NCBI RefSeq assembly: GCF_036231905.1
Contig: NZ_JAZARE010000006.1
Span: 62,001-126,000 of the forward strand
From: CAMLIZ01 sp036231905
Lineage (GTDB): Bacteria; Pseudomonadota; Gammaproteobacteria; Burkholderiales; Burkholderiaceae_C
Direction: 5' to 3'
DNA length: 64,000 bases
Shown one piece after another: positions 32,978-42,108 of the stretch. The position numbers were made by a program, and so were the translations under genes. A model generated the notes under the pieces. The model saw nothing but the letters and a program-made list of their open reading frames with translations. It had not been told where the DNA came from and ran no database searches. The number at the start of each line of letters is the position of its first letter. Position 1 is the stretch's first letter.

Positions 32978-34522
32978 ATGGCGTTCGAAGACATCCTGCA
33001 TCCTGCGTTGTCGCTCTACCTGGGCGCACCGCAATGGGTGAAGACCTGCGTGGGCCGCACCTACAGTGCCGTGCCGCGGCGGCTGCGCTATGGCGGGCGC
33101 TTCAAGGGCTTCGAGAAGGAAGTGGCCCACTGTTATGGCAACGGCCCCGTGGCCGAAGCCGCGGACGCGAAGCTGGCGCTCACCCTGCGCCATGCACTGG
33201 CGCATGTGCCGGCGTTTGCGGCCTACCGTCACCTGCTGGCCCAGGACCGCTCACCCCGCGAGCTGCTGGCGCAGCTGCCGCTCACGTCCAAGCAGGACAT
33301 CAAGGCGAACCTTTCAGCCTACCTGTCCGAGCGCTACACCGCCCGCAACCGGCTGGAGATGTTCACCGGCGGTTCCACCGCCATCCCGATGCGCTTCTTC
33401 TCGCACAAGCACGTCACCCGGCCCAAGGAGGCGGCCTACTACCAGGACTTCGATCGCCGCGCCGGCCTGCTGCACGCCAGCGACGTGATCCTCAGCATGC
33501 GCGGGCGTACCGTGCCGGGCGCCGGCCGGCCGGGTGCGCGGGTGTGGGCCTACGAGCCGATCAAGCGCCATCTGGTGCTGAGCAGCGACCACCTCGAGCC
33601 GCGCTTCATGCCGCAGTACCTGGAGGCGCTGCGCCAGTGGAAACCCTCGGTGGTGCAGGCGGTGCCTTCGGCGCTGTACCCGCTGGCGTGCTGGCTGATG
33701 GCGCATCCGGCGCCGGACATCACCAGCAGGATCCGCGGCATCCACCTCACCTCGGAAACCGCCTACGACTTCCAGATGGAAGTCTTCCGCCGGGTCTTCG
33801 ACTGCCCGGTGCTGCGCGGTTACGGCCACACCGAACGGGTGGTGCTGGGCGCCACCATGCCGGACGACGACCGCTATTTCTTCTGGCCGCTGTACGGCCA
33901 TGTGGAGCTGGTGGACGCGGCCGGCCAGCCGATCACCGAACCCGGCGTGCCGGGCGAGATCGTGGGCACCAGCTTCGACAACGAGGTGATGCCCTTCGTG
34001 CGCTACCGCACCGGCGACGTCGGCATGTGGGGCGGGCAGCGCCATCCGCTGCTGCCGCACTTTCCGGTGATGGAGCGCATCGACGGCCGGCTGCAGGAGT
34101 TCGTGCTGTGCCGCGACGAACGCATCGTCACCGTGGCCACCCTGGGCGCGGCCCACTTCTCTGACCTGGCGGCGGTGGACAGCATCCAGTACGAGCAGCA
34201 CGAGCCGGGGAGGATCGTGCTCAAGGTGGTCTCCAAGGTGGACCTGGATGCCGCCCAGCGCGAGCGGCTGGCCGCTGCCGTGAGCAAGAAGACGCAGGGC
34301 GGCTGCGATGTGGAAGTGCAGCGCGTGGAGCACATCCCGCGCACGGCCCGCGGCAAGCACCGGCTGCTGATCCAGCACCTGGACGTGTCGGGCTACCTCG
34401 GCGCGGCCGCGCTCGCCGGCCAAGGCCCGCAGGGGCGCACCGCCCACGAGGCGGGCACCCCGGCAACCACCGCCGCATGGCAACCAGCGCCGGCCTTGCC
34501 GGCCTCCGCGCTGAACAGCTGA
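32978..34522 (+). CDS. PaaK/CapK-like AMP-forming ligase
   Basis: 514 residues of the adenylate-forming superfamily. MFTGGSTAIPMRFFSHKHV is a degenerate P-loop-type motif, HLTSETAYDFQMEVFRRVFD and LRGYGHTERVVLGATMPDDD follow, then VRYRTGDVGMW and a C-terminal IPRTARGKHRLLIQ with the catalytic Lys. This is the CapK branch (phenylacetate-CoA ligase-like, often in polysaccharide loci). A strong GAGGAGG site precedes the ATG. An Ala/Pro-rich tail extends the C-terminus. Substrate not predictable. Confidence 0.82.
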   Translation: MAFEDILHPALSLYLGAPQWVKTCVGRTYSAVPRRLRYGGRFKGFEKEVAHCYGNGPVAEAADAKLALTLRHALAHVPAFAAYRHLLAQDRSPRELLAQLPLTSKQDIKANLSAYLSERYTARNRLEMFTGGSTAIPMRFFSHKHVTRPKEAAYYQDFDRRAGLLHASDVILSMRGRTVPGAGRPGARVWAYEPIKRHLVLSSDHLEPRFMPQYLEALRQWKPSVVQAVPSALYPLACWLMAHPAPDITSRIRGIHLTSETAYDFQMEVFRRVFDCPVLRGYGHTERVVLGATMPDDDRYFFWPLYGHVELVDAAGQPITEPGVPGEIVGTSFDNEVMPFVRYRTGDVGMWGGQRHPLLPHFPVMERIDGRLQEFVLCRDERIVTVATLGAAHFSDLAAVDSIQYEQHEPGRIVLKVVSKVDLDAAQRERLAAAVSKKTQGGCDVEVQRVEHIPRTARGKHRLLIQHLDVSGYLGAAALAGQGPQGRTAHEAGTPATTAAWQPAPALPASALNS

Positions 34523-34714
34523 CGCGGCGCGCCCTTACAAGGCGACGCTTCTTGGCCTGCACGGCCATTGTGGGCGCGCGCCCTCGCTCCTAGCATCGGC
34601 GCCCTGGCCAGGGATTCGCCATCCGGCCAGACGGCACCGGGGCAGCGCCATGCCGGCCCGCCACGAGCGGGTGCGGCAGCGGCCCCGGCTTCATTCACCG
34701 ATCAGGGAATCACG

Positions 34715-36274
34715 ATGCGTCTTCACACCATGGCCGCCGCCTGCGCGGCATTGTTTGCCCTTTGCACCACCGCCCAGGCGGGCGACAAAGTCTGGATCAG
34801 CCTGGGCGACGCCGCCCTGGCGCAGCTGCAGAAACACACCCCCACCGCCGTGACCGCCAGCGTGCCGGCGGCCCAGGCGGGCCATGCCACGGCAGCCAGC
34901 GCATCGCGCGCCGAGCACATCCACCTGGTGCAGGTGGACGAGGACCAGCTGGCGCATCTGTCCGAGGCCGTGCACAAGGCGCTGCGCCGTTGCGGCGGCT
35001 TCATGTACCACGGCAGCCAAGCCGAAGGCCTGGCTACGCTGCACCGCCAGTCGGGCCTGGCCCGCGCGACACCCGCCGTGGCCGTCACCCGGCCCAGCTA
35101 CGTGATCGACCAGCAGAGCACGGTCACGCCCATGCTGGGCCAGATGCAGGCCAGCAACATCGGCCAGACCATCATCGACCTGTCCAACTACGTGAACCGC
35201 TACTACCAGACCAGCGGCGGCGTCAATGCGTCGGACTGGCTGAAGCAGCGCTGGACGACGCTGGCCAACGGCCGCAGCGACATCACGGTGGAGCAGTTCA
35301 CCCACCCCAACTGGAAGCAGAAGTCGGTGATCGCGACCATCCGCGGCACCGACAACCCCAACGAAGTGGTGGTGCTCGGCGGCCACCTCGATTCCATCAA
35401 CCAGGCCGGCACTGGCGAAACCACCCGCGCGCCGGGGGCGGATGACGACGCCTCGGGCGTGGCCAGCCTCACCGAGGTGTACCGCACGCTGGTGGCCAAC
35501 GGCTACAAGCCGCGCCGCACGATCAAGTTCATGGCCTATGCGGCAGAAGAAGTGGGGCTGCGCGGGTCGCAGGAGATCGCCAAGAGCTACGCCACCGCCG
35601 GCACCAACGTGGTGGGCGTGATGCAGCTGGACATGACCAACTACAAGGGCTCGGCCAACGACATCTACATCTTCAGCGACTACACCGACAGCGCCCAGAA
35701 CACCTTCGTCAGCAACCTGATCAAGACCTACCTGCCCACGCTGACCATCGGCACCGACCGCTGCGGTTATGCCTGCTCGGACCACGCCTCGTGGAACGCG
35801 CAGGGCTACGCCGCCTCCATGCCTTTCGAAGCGGCCATGGGTGAGGACGACCCCTACATCCACACCGCCAACGACACCTACGCCAACACCGGCAGCACCG
35901 CGGAACACTCGCTGAAGTTCGCGCGCATGGCCCTGGCCTACGCGGTGGAGCTGGGCAGCGACGGGCCCGGGCTGCCCGACACCGTGGAAACCTTCAGCGG
36001 CACGCTCACGCGCGGCCAGACCCGCAGCTTCGGCCCCTTCAAGGCGGGCGCCGGCGGCAGCTTCAAGGCCAGCACCACCGGCACCGGGGACATCGACCTC
36101 TACGCCAGGCGTGGCAGCGTGCCCACCACCCGCAGCTACGACTGCAAGTCCGACGGCAGCAGCGCCAGCGAAAGCTGCAGCATCAACATCACCTCCAACG
36201 GCGACGTGTACGTGCTGCTCAGGGGCTACACCGCGGGCAGCTACGCCCTCACCGTGAGCTACCGCCCGCAGTGA
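34715..36274 (+). CDS. Secreted M28 leucyl-type aminopeptidase with PPC domain
   Basis: 519 residues: signal peptide (about 1-22), propeptide-like segment, an M28 zinc peptidase domain (about 150-415) and a C-terminal PPC domain (about 430-519). Zinc ligands and catalytic residues are visible in GGHLDSI, GADDDASGVAS, AYAAEEVGLRGSQ, MQLDMTNY and SDHASWNAQGY. This is the Vibrio-type secreted aminopeptidase layout, which releases N-terminal amino acids from peptides outside the cell. It has its own leader region and is followed 29 bases later by a lipoprotein hydrolase. Confidence 0.92.
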   Translation: MRLHTMAAACAALFALCTTAQAGDKVWISLGDAALAQLQKHTPTAVTASVPAAQAGHATAASASRAEHIHLVQVDEDQLAHLSEAVHKALRRCGGFMYHGSQAEGLATLHRQSGLARATPAVAVTRPSYVIDQQSTVTPMLGQMQASNIGQTIIDLSNYVNRYYQTSGGVNASDWLKQRWTTLANGRSDITVEQFTHPNWKQKSVIATIRGTDNPNEVVVLGGHLDSINQAGTGETTRAPGADDDASGVASLTEVYRTLVANGYKPRRTIKFMAYAAEEVGLRGSQEIAKSYATAGTNVVGVMQLDMTNYKGSANDIYIFSDYTDSAQNTFVSNLIKTYLPTLTIGTDRCGYACSDHASWNAQGYAASMPFEAAMGEDDPYIHTANDTYANTGSTAEHSLKFARMALAYAVELGSDGPGLPDTVETFSGTLTRGQTRSFGPFKAGAGGSFKASTTGTGDIDLYARRGSVPTTRSYDCKSDGSSASESCSINITSNGDVYVLLRGYTAGSYALTVSYRPQ

Positions 36275-36303
36275 CCCTCCCAGGCGCGGCGGTAGAGTCG
36301 GGC

Positions 36304-37317
36304 ATGCAAGACCGCCGCCGCGCCCTTCCTCCCGGCCTCGCGCGGTGGCGTGTGCTCGGGCCGCTCCTGCTCGCAGCGGCCGTGCTCGCCAGCTGCGCCG
36401 CCGCGCCGCCGGCCGACCCTGAGCTGCAGTCCATCGCGCCCGGCGCCCTGCCGCTTGCGGACATCACGCTCAGCATCCCGGGCCTGGGCCCGTGCACCGA
36501 CAACCCCGACCGACGCCTGTCGCTCAACTCGCGCGAGCCGGTGAACGTGCTGGTGCACGGCTGCTTCGGCTCGTCCGGCCGCTTCCGGGGGCTGGCGCAG
36601 GTGCTGGCCTTCCATGGCCAGCAGACCGCGTGTTTCACCTACAACGACCGTGACAGCCTCATGCGCAGCTCGGGGCAGCTGGTGGCCGCGCTCGACCAGC
36701 TCGGACGTGCGATGGAGAGCAGGCAGCTCACCGTGATTGGCCACAGCCAGGGCGCCCTCATCGCCCGCAGTGCGCTGGTGAGTGACCGGCCCGACCCGAT
36801 GCGCGAGCTGGGCCTGCAGCTGCGGCTGGTGACCGTGTCAGGCCCGTTCGCCGGCATCGCGGCCGCCGAGCAGTGCGGCAACCCGGTCACGCGGGCGCTC
36901 ACGCTCGGCCTCATCGGGCCGATGTGCCGGCTGATCACCGGCGACAAGTGGTCGGAGATCACCGCGCACTCGGCCTTCATCCAGCAGCCTGGCCGCCTGG
37001 CTGCGCAGGTGCGCGGCTACCTCAAGGTGATGACCGACGAGCGCGGCACCTGCCGGCGGTACGAGGGGGAGCGCTGCACCGAGTCCGACGAGATCTTCAG
37101 CCTGGACGAACAACGCCATCCGGTGATCGACGACGACCCGCTGGCCGAGGTGCTGGAGGTCGGGGCCGGACATGTGGAGATCGTGGGCGACGAACGGGTG
37201 GCCCCGGTGAAGCTGATCGCGCTGCTGCAGCGCCATGGTGTGCTGAACCCGACCGCACCGCAAAGGCAGGCCGCGCTGTCGCAGCTGCTGGCGCGTGTTT
37301 ACGGCGCCCAACCTTAG
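36304..37317 (+). CDS. Alpha/beta-hydrolase lipoprotein
   Basis: 337 residues with a lipoprotein signal (AAAVLASC, Cys at about 33). The alpha/beta hydrolase fold has NVLVHGCFGSSGRF (oxyanion region) and the nucleophile elbow VIGHSQGALI; the late His lies in GAGHVEIV. A lipase or esterase acting at the membrane surface is likely. It follows the aminopeptidase gene closely. Confidence 0.75.
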   Translation: MQDRRRALPPGLARWRVLGPLLLAAAVLASCAAAPPADPELQSIAPGALPLADITLSIPGLGPCTDNPDRRLSLNSREPVNVLVHGCFGSSGRFRGLAQVLAFHGQQTACFTYNDRDSLMRSSGQLVAALDQLGRAMESRQLTVIGHSQGALIARSALVSDRPDPMRELGLQLRLVTVSGPFAGIAAAEQCGNPVTRALTLGLIGPMCRLITGDKWSEITAHSAFIQQPGRLAAQVRGYLKVMTDERGTCRRYEGERCTESDEIFSLDEQRHPVIDDDPLAEVLEVGAGHVEIVGDERVAPVKLIALLQRHGVLNPTAPQRQAALSQLLARVYGAQP

Positions 37318-37369
37318 CCCGCGGGCACGGCGCCTGCCGGACCGAGGGGATCGCCACCCCGCCAAGCAC

Positions 37370-38113
37370 ATGCCCAGCCCGCAGCCCACCTCTCCCGCTC
37401 GTCGCCCAGCCCGTTGGCGCCAGGCGCTCTGGTTTGCCGCCCTGCTGGTGGCTGGATGCGGCGGTGGTGGCAGCGCGCAGGCCGACGCCCCGCCAGCCAC
37501 CGGGGCGCACGCCTGGGTGGTGGTCGGATCGTCGACCGCGGCAGGCGCGGGCGCCACGGCAGGGCAAGGGTGGGTGGCGCTGATGGCCGCCGAAGAGGCG
37601 CCGCGGGGCGTGGTGGTGCACAACCTGGCCCGGCCCAGCCTCACCAGCTACCACGTGCTCTCCGCCGGGTCACAGCCGCCGCCGGGGCGCCCCGCGCCGG
37701 ACCCCAGCGCGGATGTGGATGCCGCGCTCGCATTGCATCCCCAGGCGCTGTTTGTCTCCCTGCCCACCAACGACACCGCCATGGGCTACAGCGTCAGCGA
37801 GACGGTGACCAACCTGCTGGCCATTCGCAGCCAGGCGCTGCAGGCCGGCGTGCCGGTGGTGATGCTGTCGACCCAGCCGCGCGACCTTCCGCCCGACCGG
37901 CTGGCCCTTCTGCCGCAGATCGACCAGCAGCTGGCCGACGCCGCCGGCCCCTGCTTCGTGCCGGTGCGCGCGCAGCTGGCCGGGCCGGACGGCCGCATCG
38001 ACCCGCGCTACGACGTGGGTGACGGGGTGCACCTGAACGATGCGGGGCACCAGGTGGTGTGGCAGCAGGTGCGGGCGGTGTTGCAAAGCCACGCCTGCAT
38101 CGCGTCGGGCTGA
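37370..38113 (+). CDS. SGNH/GDSL-family lipoprotein hydrolase
   Basis: 247 residues with a lipobox LLVAGC (Cys at about 28). SGNH blocks are visible: block I VVVGSSTAAGAG, block III PTNDTAMG, and block V DGVHLNDAGHQV with the Asp and His of the triad. An esterase of the periplasm or surface is likely. It starts 52 bases after the preceding hydrolase. Confidence 0.82.
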   Translation: MPSPQPTSPARRPARWRQALWFAALLVAGCGGGGSAQADAPPATGAHAWVVVGSSTAAGAGATAGQGWVALMAAEEAPRGVVVHNLARPSLTSYHVLSAGSQPPPGRPAPDPSADVDAALALHPQALFVSLPTNDTAMGYSVSETVTNLLAIRSQALQAGVPVVMLSTQPRDLPPDRLALLPQIDQQLADAAGPCFVPVRAQLAGPDGRIDPRYDVGDGVHLNDAGHQVVWQQVRAVLQSHACIASG

Positions 38114-38134
38114 ACGCCCTGCCGGCCATCGCGC

Positions 38135-38545
38135 TCACCCGGCCCCCAGCAGTTCCTTCATCGTCAGCTTGAGCCGCTTGCGGCCTTCGGCGTTGGTGGA
38201 GCGCCAGGCCTTCAGCGCCAGGCCGAGGAACTGCTGCTCGGCCGCACTCAGGCCCTGCGGCGCATGCGCTTCATCCAACCATCCGGCCGGGCGTGCGCAG
38301 GCGGCCTCGATCTGGCGCGCGAGCTTGTCACCGATGGGCCGGCTGCTCTTGATCTGGCTCCACATGCTGGGGCTCATCTGCAGCTGCTGCGCGAAGGCCT
38401 GCTCCAGGCCCTTGGGCGCCACGCCGGCGCGCATCTGCTCTTCGGCGTACTGCTGGAACAGGCTGAGGGCGTTCTGGCGGCGATGGACGGTGATGTTGTC
38501 GGGCACGAATGTGGCGCGCTGGAGAAGCGGTCGGCAACCCAGCAT
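38135..38545 (-). CDS. XRE-like DNA-binding protein
   Basis: 136 residues, helical, with FAQQLQMSPSMWSQIKSSRP followed by IGDKLARQIEAACARPAGWL, a lambda-repressor type helix-turn-helix. This pattern is common in small regulators of Burkholderiales that recognise their own operator. The N-terminus (MLGCRPLLQRATFV) may be overextended; a GTG near 38506 is an alternative. Convergent with the SGNH gene. Target unknown. Confidence 0.72.
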   Translation of the reverse strand: MLGCRPLLQRATFVPDNITVHRRQNALSLFQQYAEEQMRAGVAPKGLEQAFAQQLQMSPSMWSQIKSSRPIGDKLARQIEAACARPAGWLDEAHAPQGLSAAEQQFLGLALKAWRSTNAEGRKRLKLTMKELLGAG

Positions 38546-38703
38546 TGTCGCACCCGCTTGACCACGAAGTGAAGACTCTTTACGTGCGCTCCTCGCCGCG
38601 GCAAGAGGCGCGGTGGTGCGCCCGCTACGGAGCGGAATGTCGCCGCGCTGGACCGTCAGGTGATGAACGGTTGACCCTCAGCAAGGCCGCGCGGGCATGG
38701 CAA

Positions 38704-38732
38704 AGCGGGGGCGCCCGCTGGGCGCCCCCGCT
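38704..38732. terminator. GC-rich hairpin after the exported 108-residue gene
   Basis: Perfect 13-bp stem AGCGGGGGCGCCC/GGGCGCCCCCGCT with loop GCT. It lies 26 bases beyond the stop of the minus-strand gene, followed by a short TTT. A rho-independent terminator with a weak U-tract is the best reading. Confidence 0.65.
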
Positions 38733-38757
38733 TCTGCACTCCAATCAGCCGTGGCGA

Positions 38758-39084
38758 TCAGCCGCGGTCGGCGCGGGCAGCGCGCGTACTGCGGGTGGAC
38801 GTGTTCACGTCGGCCGTGCCGCTGGTGTTGCTGCGGTTCGTCACGTTGCTGGCGTCGGTGTTCTTGTCGACGTCAGCGCTGATCACGCCGTTGGACGCCT
38901 TGCTGCCGGTGTCCACGTTCACGCCCGGCACACCCTTGTTCATTTCGGTCTGCGAGGTGGACGTGCCGGTGGTGGTGGCGGCAGAGGGGTTCGGCTTGCT
39001 GGCGTCGGGCGCCTGCTGCGCTTGGGCCAGGCCGGCCAGCGCGAGGAGGGAAGCGGCGGCGATCGCGGTATGGAGCTTGGTCAT
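38758..39084 (-). CDS. Small exported Thr/Ser/Asn-rich protein
   Basis: 108 residues with a clear signal peptide (AAASLLALAGLAQAQ) and a low-complexity hydrophilic body (TTTGTSTSQTEMNKG, NVTNRSNTSGTADVNTSTRS). AAGGA precedes the ATG at 39084 at good spacing. No domain recognised; probably an unstructured periplasmic or secreted protein. It has its own terminator. Confidence 0.65.
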   Translation of the reverse strand: MTKLHTAIAAASLLALAGLAQAQQAPDASKPNPSAATTTGTSTSQTEMNKGVPGVNVDTGSKASNGVISADVDKNTDASNVTNRSNTSGTADVNTSTRSTRAARADRG

Positions 39085-39458
39085 GTTGTCATTCCTTTGA
39101 ATCCGGTTGAAGGGCATCCAACTGCGGCGGTACTGCTGCCGAGCTAGCGCTGACGTGAGCATGGCCGCTCGCACGAGGATTCGCAGTCGGCGTGCGACGC
39201 AAAGCAGCGTCAGCGTTTGATGACAACACCGGGGTGGCGTCGCCCCGACCGTAAGGACTTCCGGCTGCCGCGCTGTGCAACGCCAGATCACGCCGTGCCG
39301 CTTGGGGGGCCAGCCCTGCTACGCATCGATGCGCTGGACGCTTGTCCGGCCTGGCGCAGGCAGCAAACGGGGTGCCCTGAACGCCCCCTAGCCCATGGGG
39401 TGACATCCTGACAACGGAGGTGATCTTCTAGCGTCCCGCACACAAACGGGAGTCGCAC
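39085..39458. other. Intergenic region without gene
   Basis: 374 bases with no credible coding frame. It must hold the promoters of the exported gene (minus) and the methyltransferase (plus), but no convincing -35/-10 pair stands out. A perfect 12-base palindrome CGCATCGATGCG lies at 39322-39333. Confidence 0.5.
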
Positions 39459-40151
39459 ATGCCCGTTGCCGACAAACCCACCCAGCTCGCCCGCCTGATC
39501 AGGGAAGAAGCTGCGAACGCTGTGAGCCGTCTGCTGGTCGTCGGCTGTGGCGACGGTACCGAGGCCGCCATCCTGTCGCGCGAACTGGGCTGCGAGGTGA
39601 TCGGGATCGACCTGAACCCGAACTTCGACGCCGCAGCGCGGCAGCAGGTGGACTTGCGGGTGGCCGACGCCTGCTCGCTGCCGTTTCCCGATGGCGCGTT
39701 CGACTACGTGTACTCGTACCATGCGCTGGAGCACATTCCGGACTGGCGCTGCGCGCTCAACGAGATGGACCGCGTGCTCACCGAAGGCGGGCACTACTGT
39801 GTCGGCACGCCCAACCGCAGCCGGCTCATCGGTTACATGGGGTCGGGCGCGCATTGGAAGAACAAGCTGCGCTGGAACGCCGCGGACTGGAAGATGCGGC
39901 TGCAAGGGCGCTTTCGCAACGAGTTCGGCGCACACGCGGGCTTTACAGCGTCGGAACTCGGCAGCGCCTTGAGCGAGGCGTTCGGCTCCCGGCCAGTGGA
40001 CATCAGCGTGAGCTACTACGAGGCCATCTATCCCCGCCATGCCAGCACCGTCAAGCTGATCTCCCGGATGGAGCTCGGCCGTTTTGCCTGGCCGTCCGTC
40101 TACTTCATCGGCAACAAGCCGCCGGCCGGCAAGATCCCGTCCTTCGGGTAG
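39459..40151 (+). CDS. SAM-dependent class I methyltransferase
   Basis: 230 residues. Motif I is LLVVGCGDGTEAAIL (about 25-39), with VIGIDLN after it and ADACSLPFPDGAFDYVYSYH as the Methyltransf_11 post-motif, then LEHIPDW. Nothing fixes the substrate. It begins with a plain ATG and stands alone apart from the small zinc-ribbon frame downstream. Confidence 0.85.
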   Translation: MPVADKPTQLARLIREEAANAVSRLLVVGCGDGTEAAILSRELGCEVIGIDLNPNFDAAARQQVDLRVADACSLPFPDGAFDYVYSYHALEHIPDWRCALNEMDRVLTEGGHYCVGTPNRSRLIGYMGSGAHWKNKLRWNAADWKMRLQGRFRNEFGAHAGFTASELGSALSEAFGSRPVDISVSYYEAIYPRHASTVKLISRMELGRFAWPSVYFIGNKPPAGKIPSFG

Positions 40152-40215
40152 ACGGAGGCCCCGTGCGAACGCTCGCGCGGGCCCCCGCCGGCATCCGCCT
40201 TGCTGCTGAGCCAGG

Positions 40216-40362
40216 ATGACAACGCCAGAGACCAGCCGCACCTGGCGGTGCGGACAGTGCAAGCTCTTCTACTTCCGCCCCTCGCCGGTGCCCCGACCGG
40301 CGCGCTGCCCGCGGTGCGAAAGCGAGGACATGCAACCGGTCGACCTCATGAAGAGCCGGTGA
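40216..40362 (+). CDS. Small zinc-ribbon protein, 48 residues
   Basis: Short frame MTTPETSRTWRCGQCKLFYF to VDLMKSR with CGQC (12, 15) and CPRC (33, 36), a compact zinc ribbon of rubredoxin/FmdB-like spacing. It lies 64 bases after the methyltransferase in the same direction, and it uses codons like its neighbours. The ribosome site is weak (CCAGG next to the ATG). Confidence 0.6.
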   Translation: MTTPETSRTWRCGQCKLFYFRPSPVPRPARCPRCESEDMQPVDLMKSR

Positions 40363-40373
40363 GGCCTTAGGCG

Positions 40374-41648
40374 TCAGTCCTGCGCGGCACCGGCCCATCG
40401 GGCAGGCACGCCGCGCCGGCGGCCGAGCGTGCTGGCCGCCTGCTCGACCGCGCCAGCCACCATGTCCGCCGTCACCGCGCACAGGGTCCAGCCGAGGTGC
40501 CCGTGCCCGGTGTTGTAGAAGACGTTGGCCTGCCGGCCGCGGCCGACGCGGGGCATCATGTCCGGCATCATCGGCCGCAGGCCCGCCCACGGCACCACCT
40601 GGCGCGTGCTCACCTGCGGGAAGCACAGGTTCACCCAGTCGACCAGCGGGCGGATGCGGTCGGCGCGGATGTCGCGGTTGGCGCCGTTGAATTCCGCCGT
40701 GCCCGCGACGCGGAAGCGGTCCGCGCCCAGCCGGCTGGTCACCAGCTTGGTGGCATCGTCCAGCAGGCTGACGGTGGGCGCGCCCTGCTGGCTGGCCGCA
40801 TCGGCCAGGTGCACCGTGATGGAGTAGCCCTTGACCGGGTAGATGTTCACGCGATCGCCCAGCTGCGAAGCAAACGCCCGGCTGGCAATGCCGGCGCACA
40901 CCAGCACCGCGTCGAAACTGCTCTGCGCGCGTTCGCCACCGGTGTCGTAGCTCACAGTCGCGCGGGTGCCGTCGCTGCCCAGCCGGCGCACGGCGGCGCC
41001 ATACAGCGTGCGCACGCCCCGTCGCTGCGCGGCGGCGGCCAGCCCGACGGTGAACTTGTGGATGTCACCCGTGGCGTCGCTCTCGGTGTAATAGCCACCG
41101 TGGAAGCTGCCGGCCAGCGTGGGCTCGATCTGCCGCATCTCGGCCGGTGTGACGGCCCGGCGCTCCAGCCCGCCCGCGGCCAGCAGCCGGGACACCTCGC
41201 CCGCATGCTCGAAGCCCTGGCGGTCACGGTAGATGTGCAGGATGCCCTCGCGCCGCAGGTCGAAGGCTATGCCCTCGGCCTGCGCCCAGGCGAACAGGTG
41301 CTCGCGCGCCGCGACCGCCATGCGAGCGGTGGCGATGGTGTTGCGGCGGTAGTGCGGAATGCTGGCGACGAACTCCGCGAACCAGCTCAGCTTGTGCCAG
41401 CTGGGGCGTGGGCTCAGCAGCAGCGGCGCGTCGCTGCGCAGCATCCACTTCAGGCCCTTGAGCAGCGTGGCGGGATGGGTCCACACCTCGGCGTTGGATG
41501 CCGACAGCTGGCCGCCATTGGCGAAGGACGTTTCCATCGCCGGATAGCGGTGCCGCTCGAACAGCGTGACCGAAAAGCCCCGCAGGGCGAGTGCATAGGC
41601 AGAGGTGACGCCGGTGATGCCACCGCCGATGACCGCGATCGATTTCAT
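40374..41648 (-). CDS. dadA: D-amino acid dehydrogenase-like FAD oxidoreductase
   Basis: 424 residues of the DAO/DadA family. The N-terminal Rossmann motif is IAVIGGGITGVTSAYAL, and SFANGGQLSASNAEVWTHPA and the C-terminal YNTGHGHLGWTLCAVTADMV are typical of DadA small subunits. It oxidises D-amino acids (or glycine-like substrates) to keto acids at the membrane. A tandem glycine riboswitch precedes it, which suggests that glycine is the relevant signal. Confidence 0.9.
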   Translation of the reverse strand: MKSIAVIGGGITGVTSAYALALRGFSVTLFERHRYPAMETSFANGGQLSASNAEVWTHPATLLKGLKWMLRSDAPLLLSPRPSWHKLSWFAEFVASIPHYRRNTIATARMAVAAREHLFAWAQAEGIAFDLRREGILHIYRDRQGFEHAGEVSRLLAAGGLERRAVTPAEMRQIEPTLAGSFHGGYYTESDATGDIHKFTVGLAAAAQRRGVRTLYGAAVRRLGSDGTRATVSYDTGGERAQSSFDAVLVCAGIASRAFASQLGDRVNIYPVKGYSITVHLADAASQQGAPTVSLLDDATKLVTSRLGADRFRVAGTAEFNGANRDIRADRIRPLVDWVNLCFPQVSTRQVVPWAGLRPMMPDMMPRVGRGRQANVFYNTGHGHLGWTLCAVTADMVAGAVEQAASTLGRRRGVPARWAGAAQD

Positions 41649-41713
41649 GCAAGGTCTCCAAACGTCAAAGGTGGAGTGCGGCGGCACGACGCGCGCCGCA
41701 CGCCCCCTCTGTT

Positions 41714-41892
41714 TGGAACCTGAGAGATTCGCGCCTGGCATGAGCCGGCGCTTGCTCCTGCGGTGGGCCGCATGACGAGTGCGGCCGCTCTTCAGAGATG
41801 CATGGACTGGCCGGTCCTTTTGCCTGAGAGTTTCCGGGGCGGTTGCTCCTTCGGCGCCACCAGGCGCAGTGCACCTGGCGATCTCTCCCGAC
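41714..41892 (-). promoter_or_regulatory. Tandem glycine riboswitch before dadA
   Basis: Two aptamers read on the minus strand. The first has GGGAGAG, GCCGAAGGAGCAA (41843-41855) and AAACTCTCAGGCAAAAGGACC (41813-41833). The second has CATCTCTGAAGAGCGG, CAGGAGCAAG (about 41750) and GAATCTCTCAGGTTCC (41715-41730). These are the conserved cores of the gcvT RNA. The 65 bases from its end to the dadA ATG should hold the expression platform. Confidence 0.93.
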
Positions 41893-42108
41893 CAATGGCG
41901 CGATGGTAGCGTGGCGCGTGCGCCCGGTCACCCTGGCGCTTGCAGGCTGTGCCACACCGGGTACGCCAATCGCTCCTGCTTCGGAGCACACCGGCCGGGC
42001 TGCAGGGTACGCCCCTTGCCCTGTCCTTCAGTGCTTCCAGCAATCCTGTGCGCCACGCCACCGCTGTCTGCAGCGATGACCTGGCGCACTCCACGAGAGG
42101 AGTCAGTG

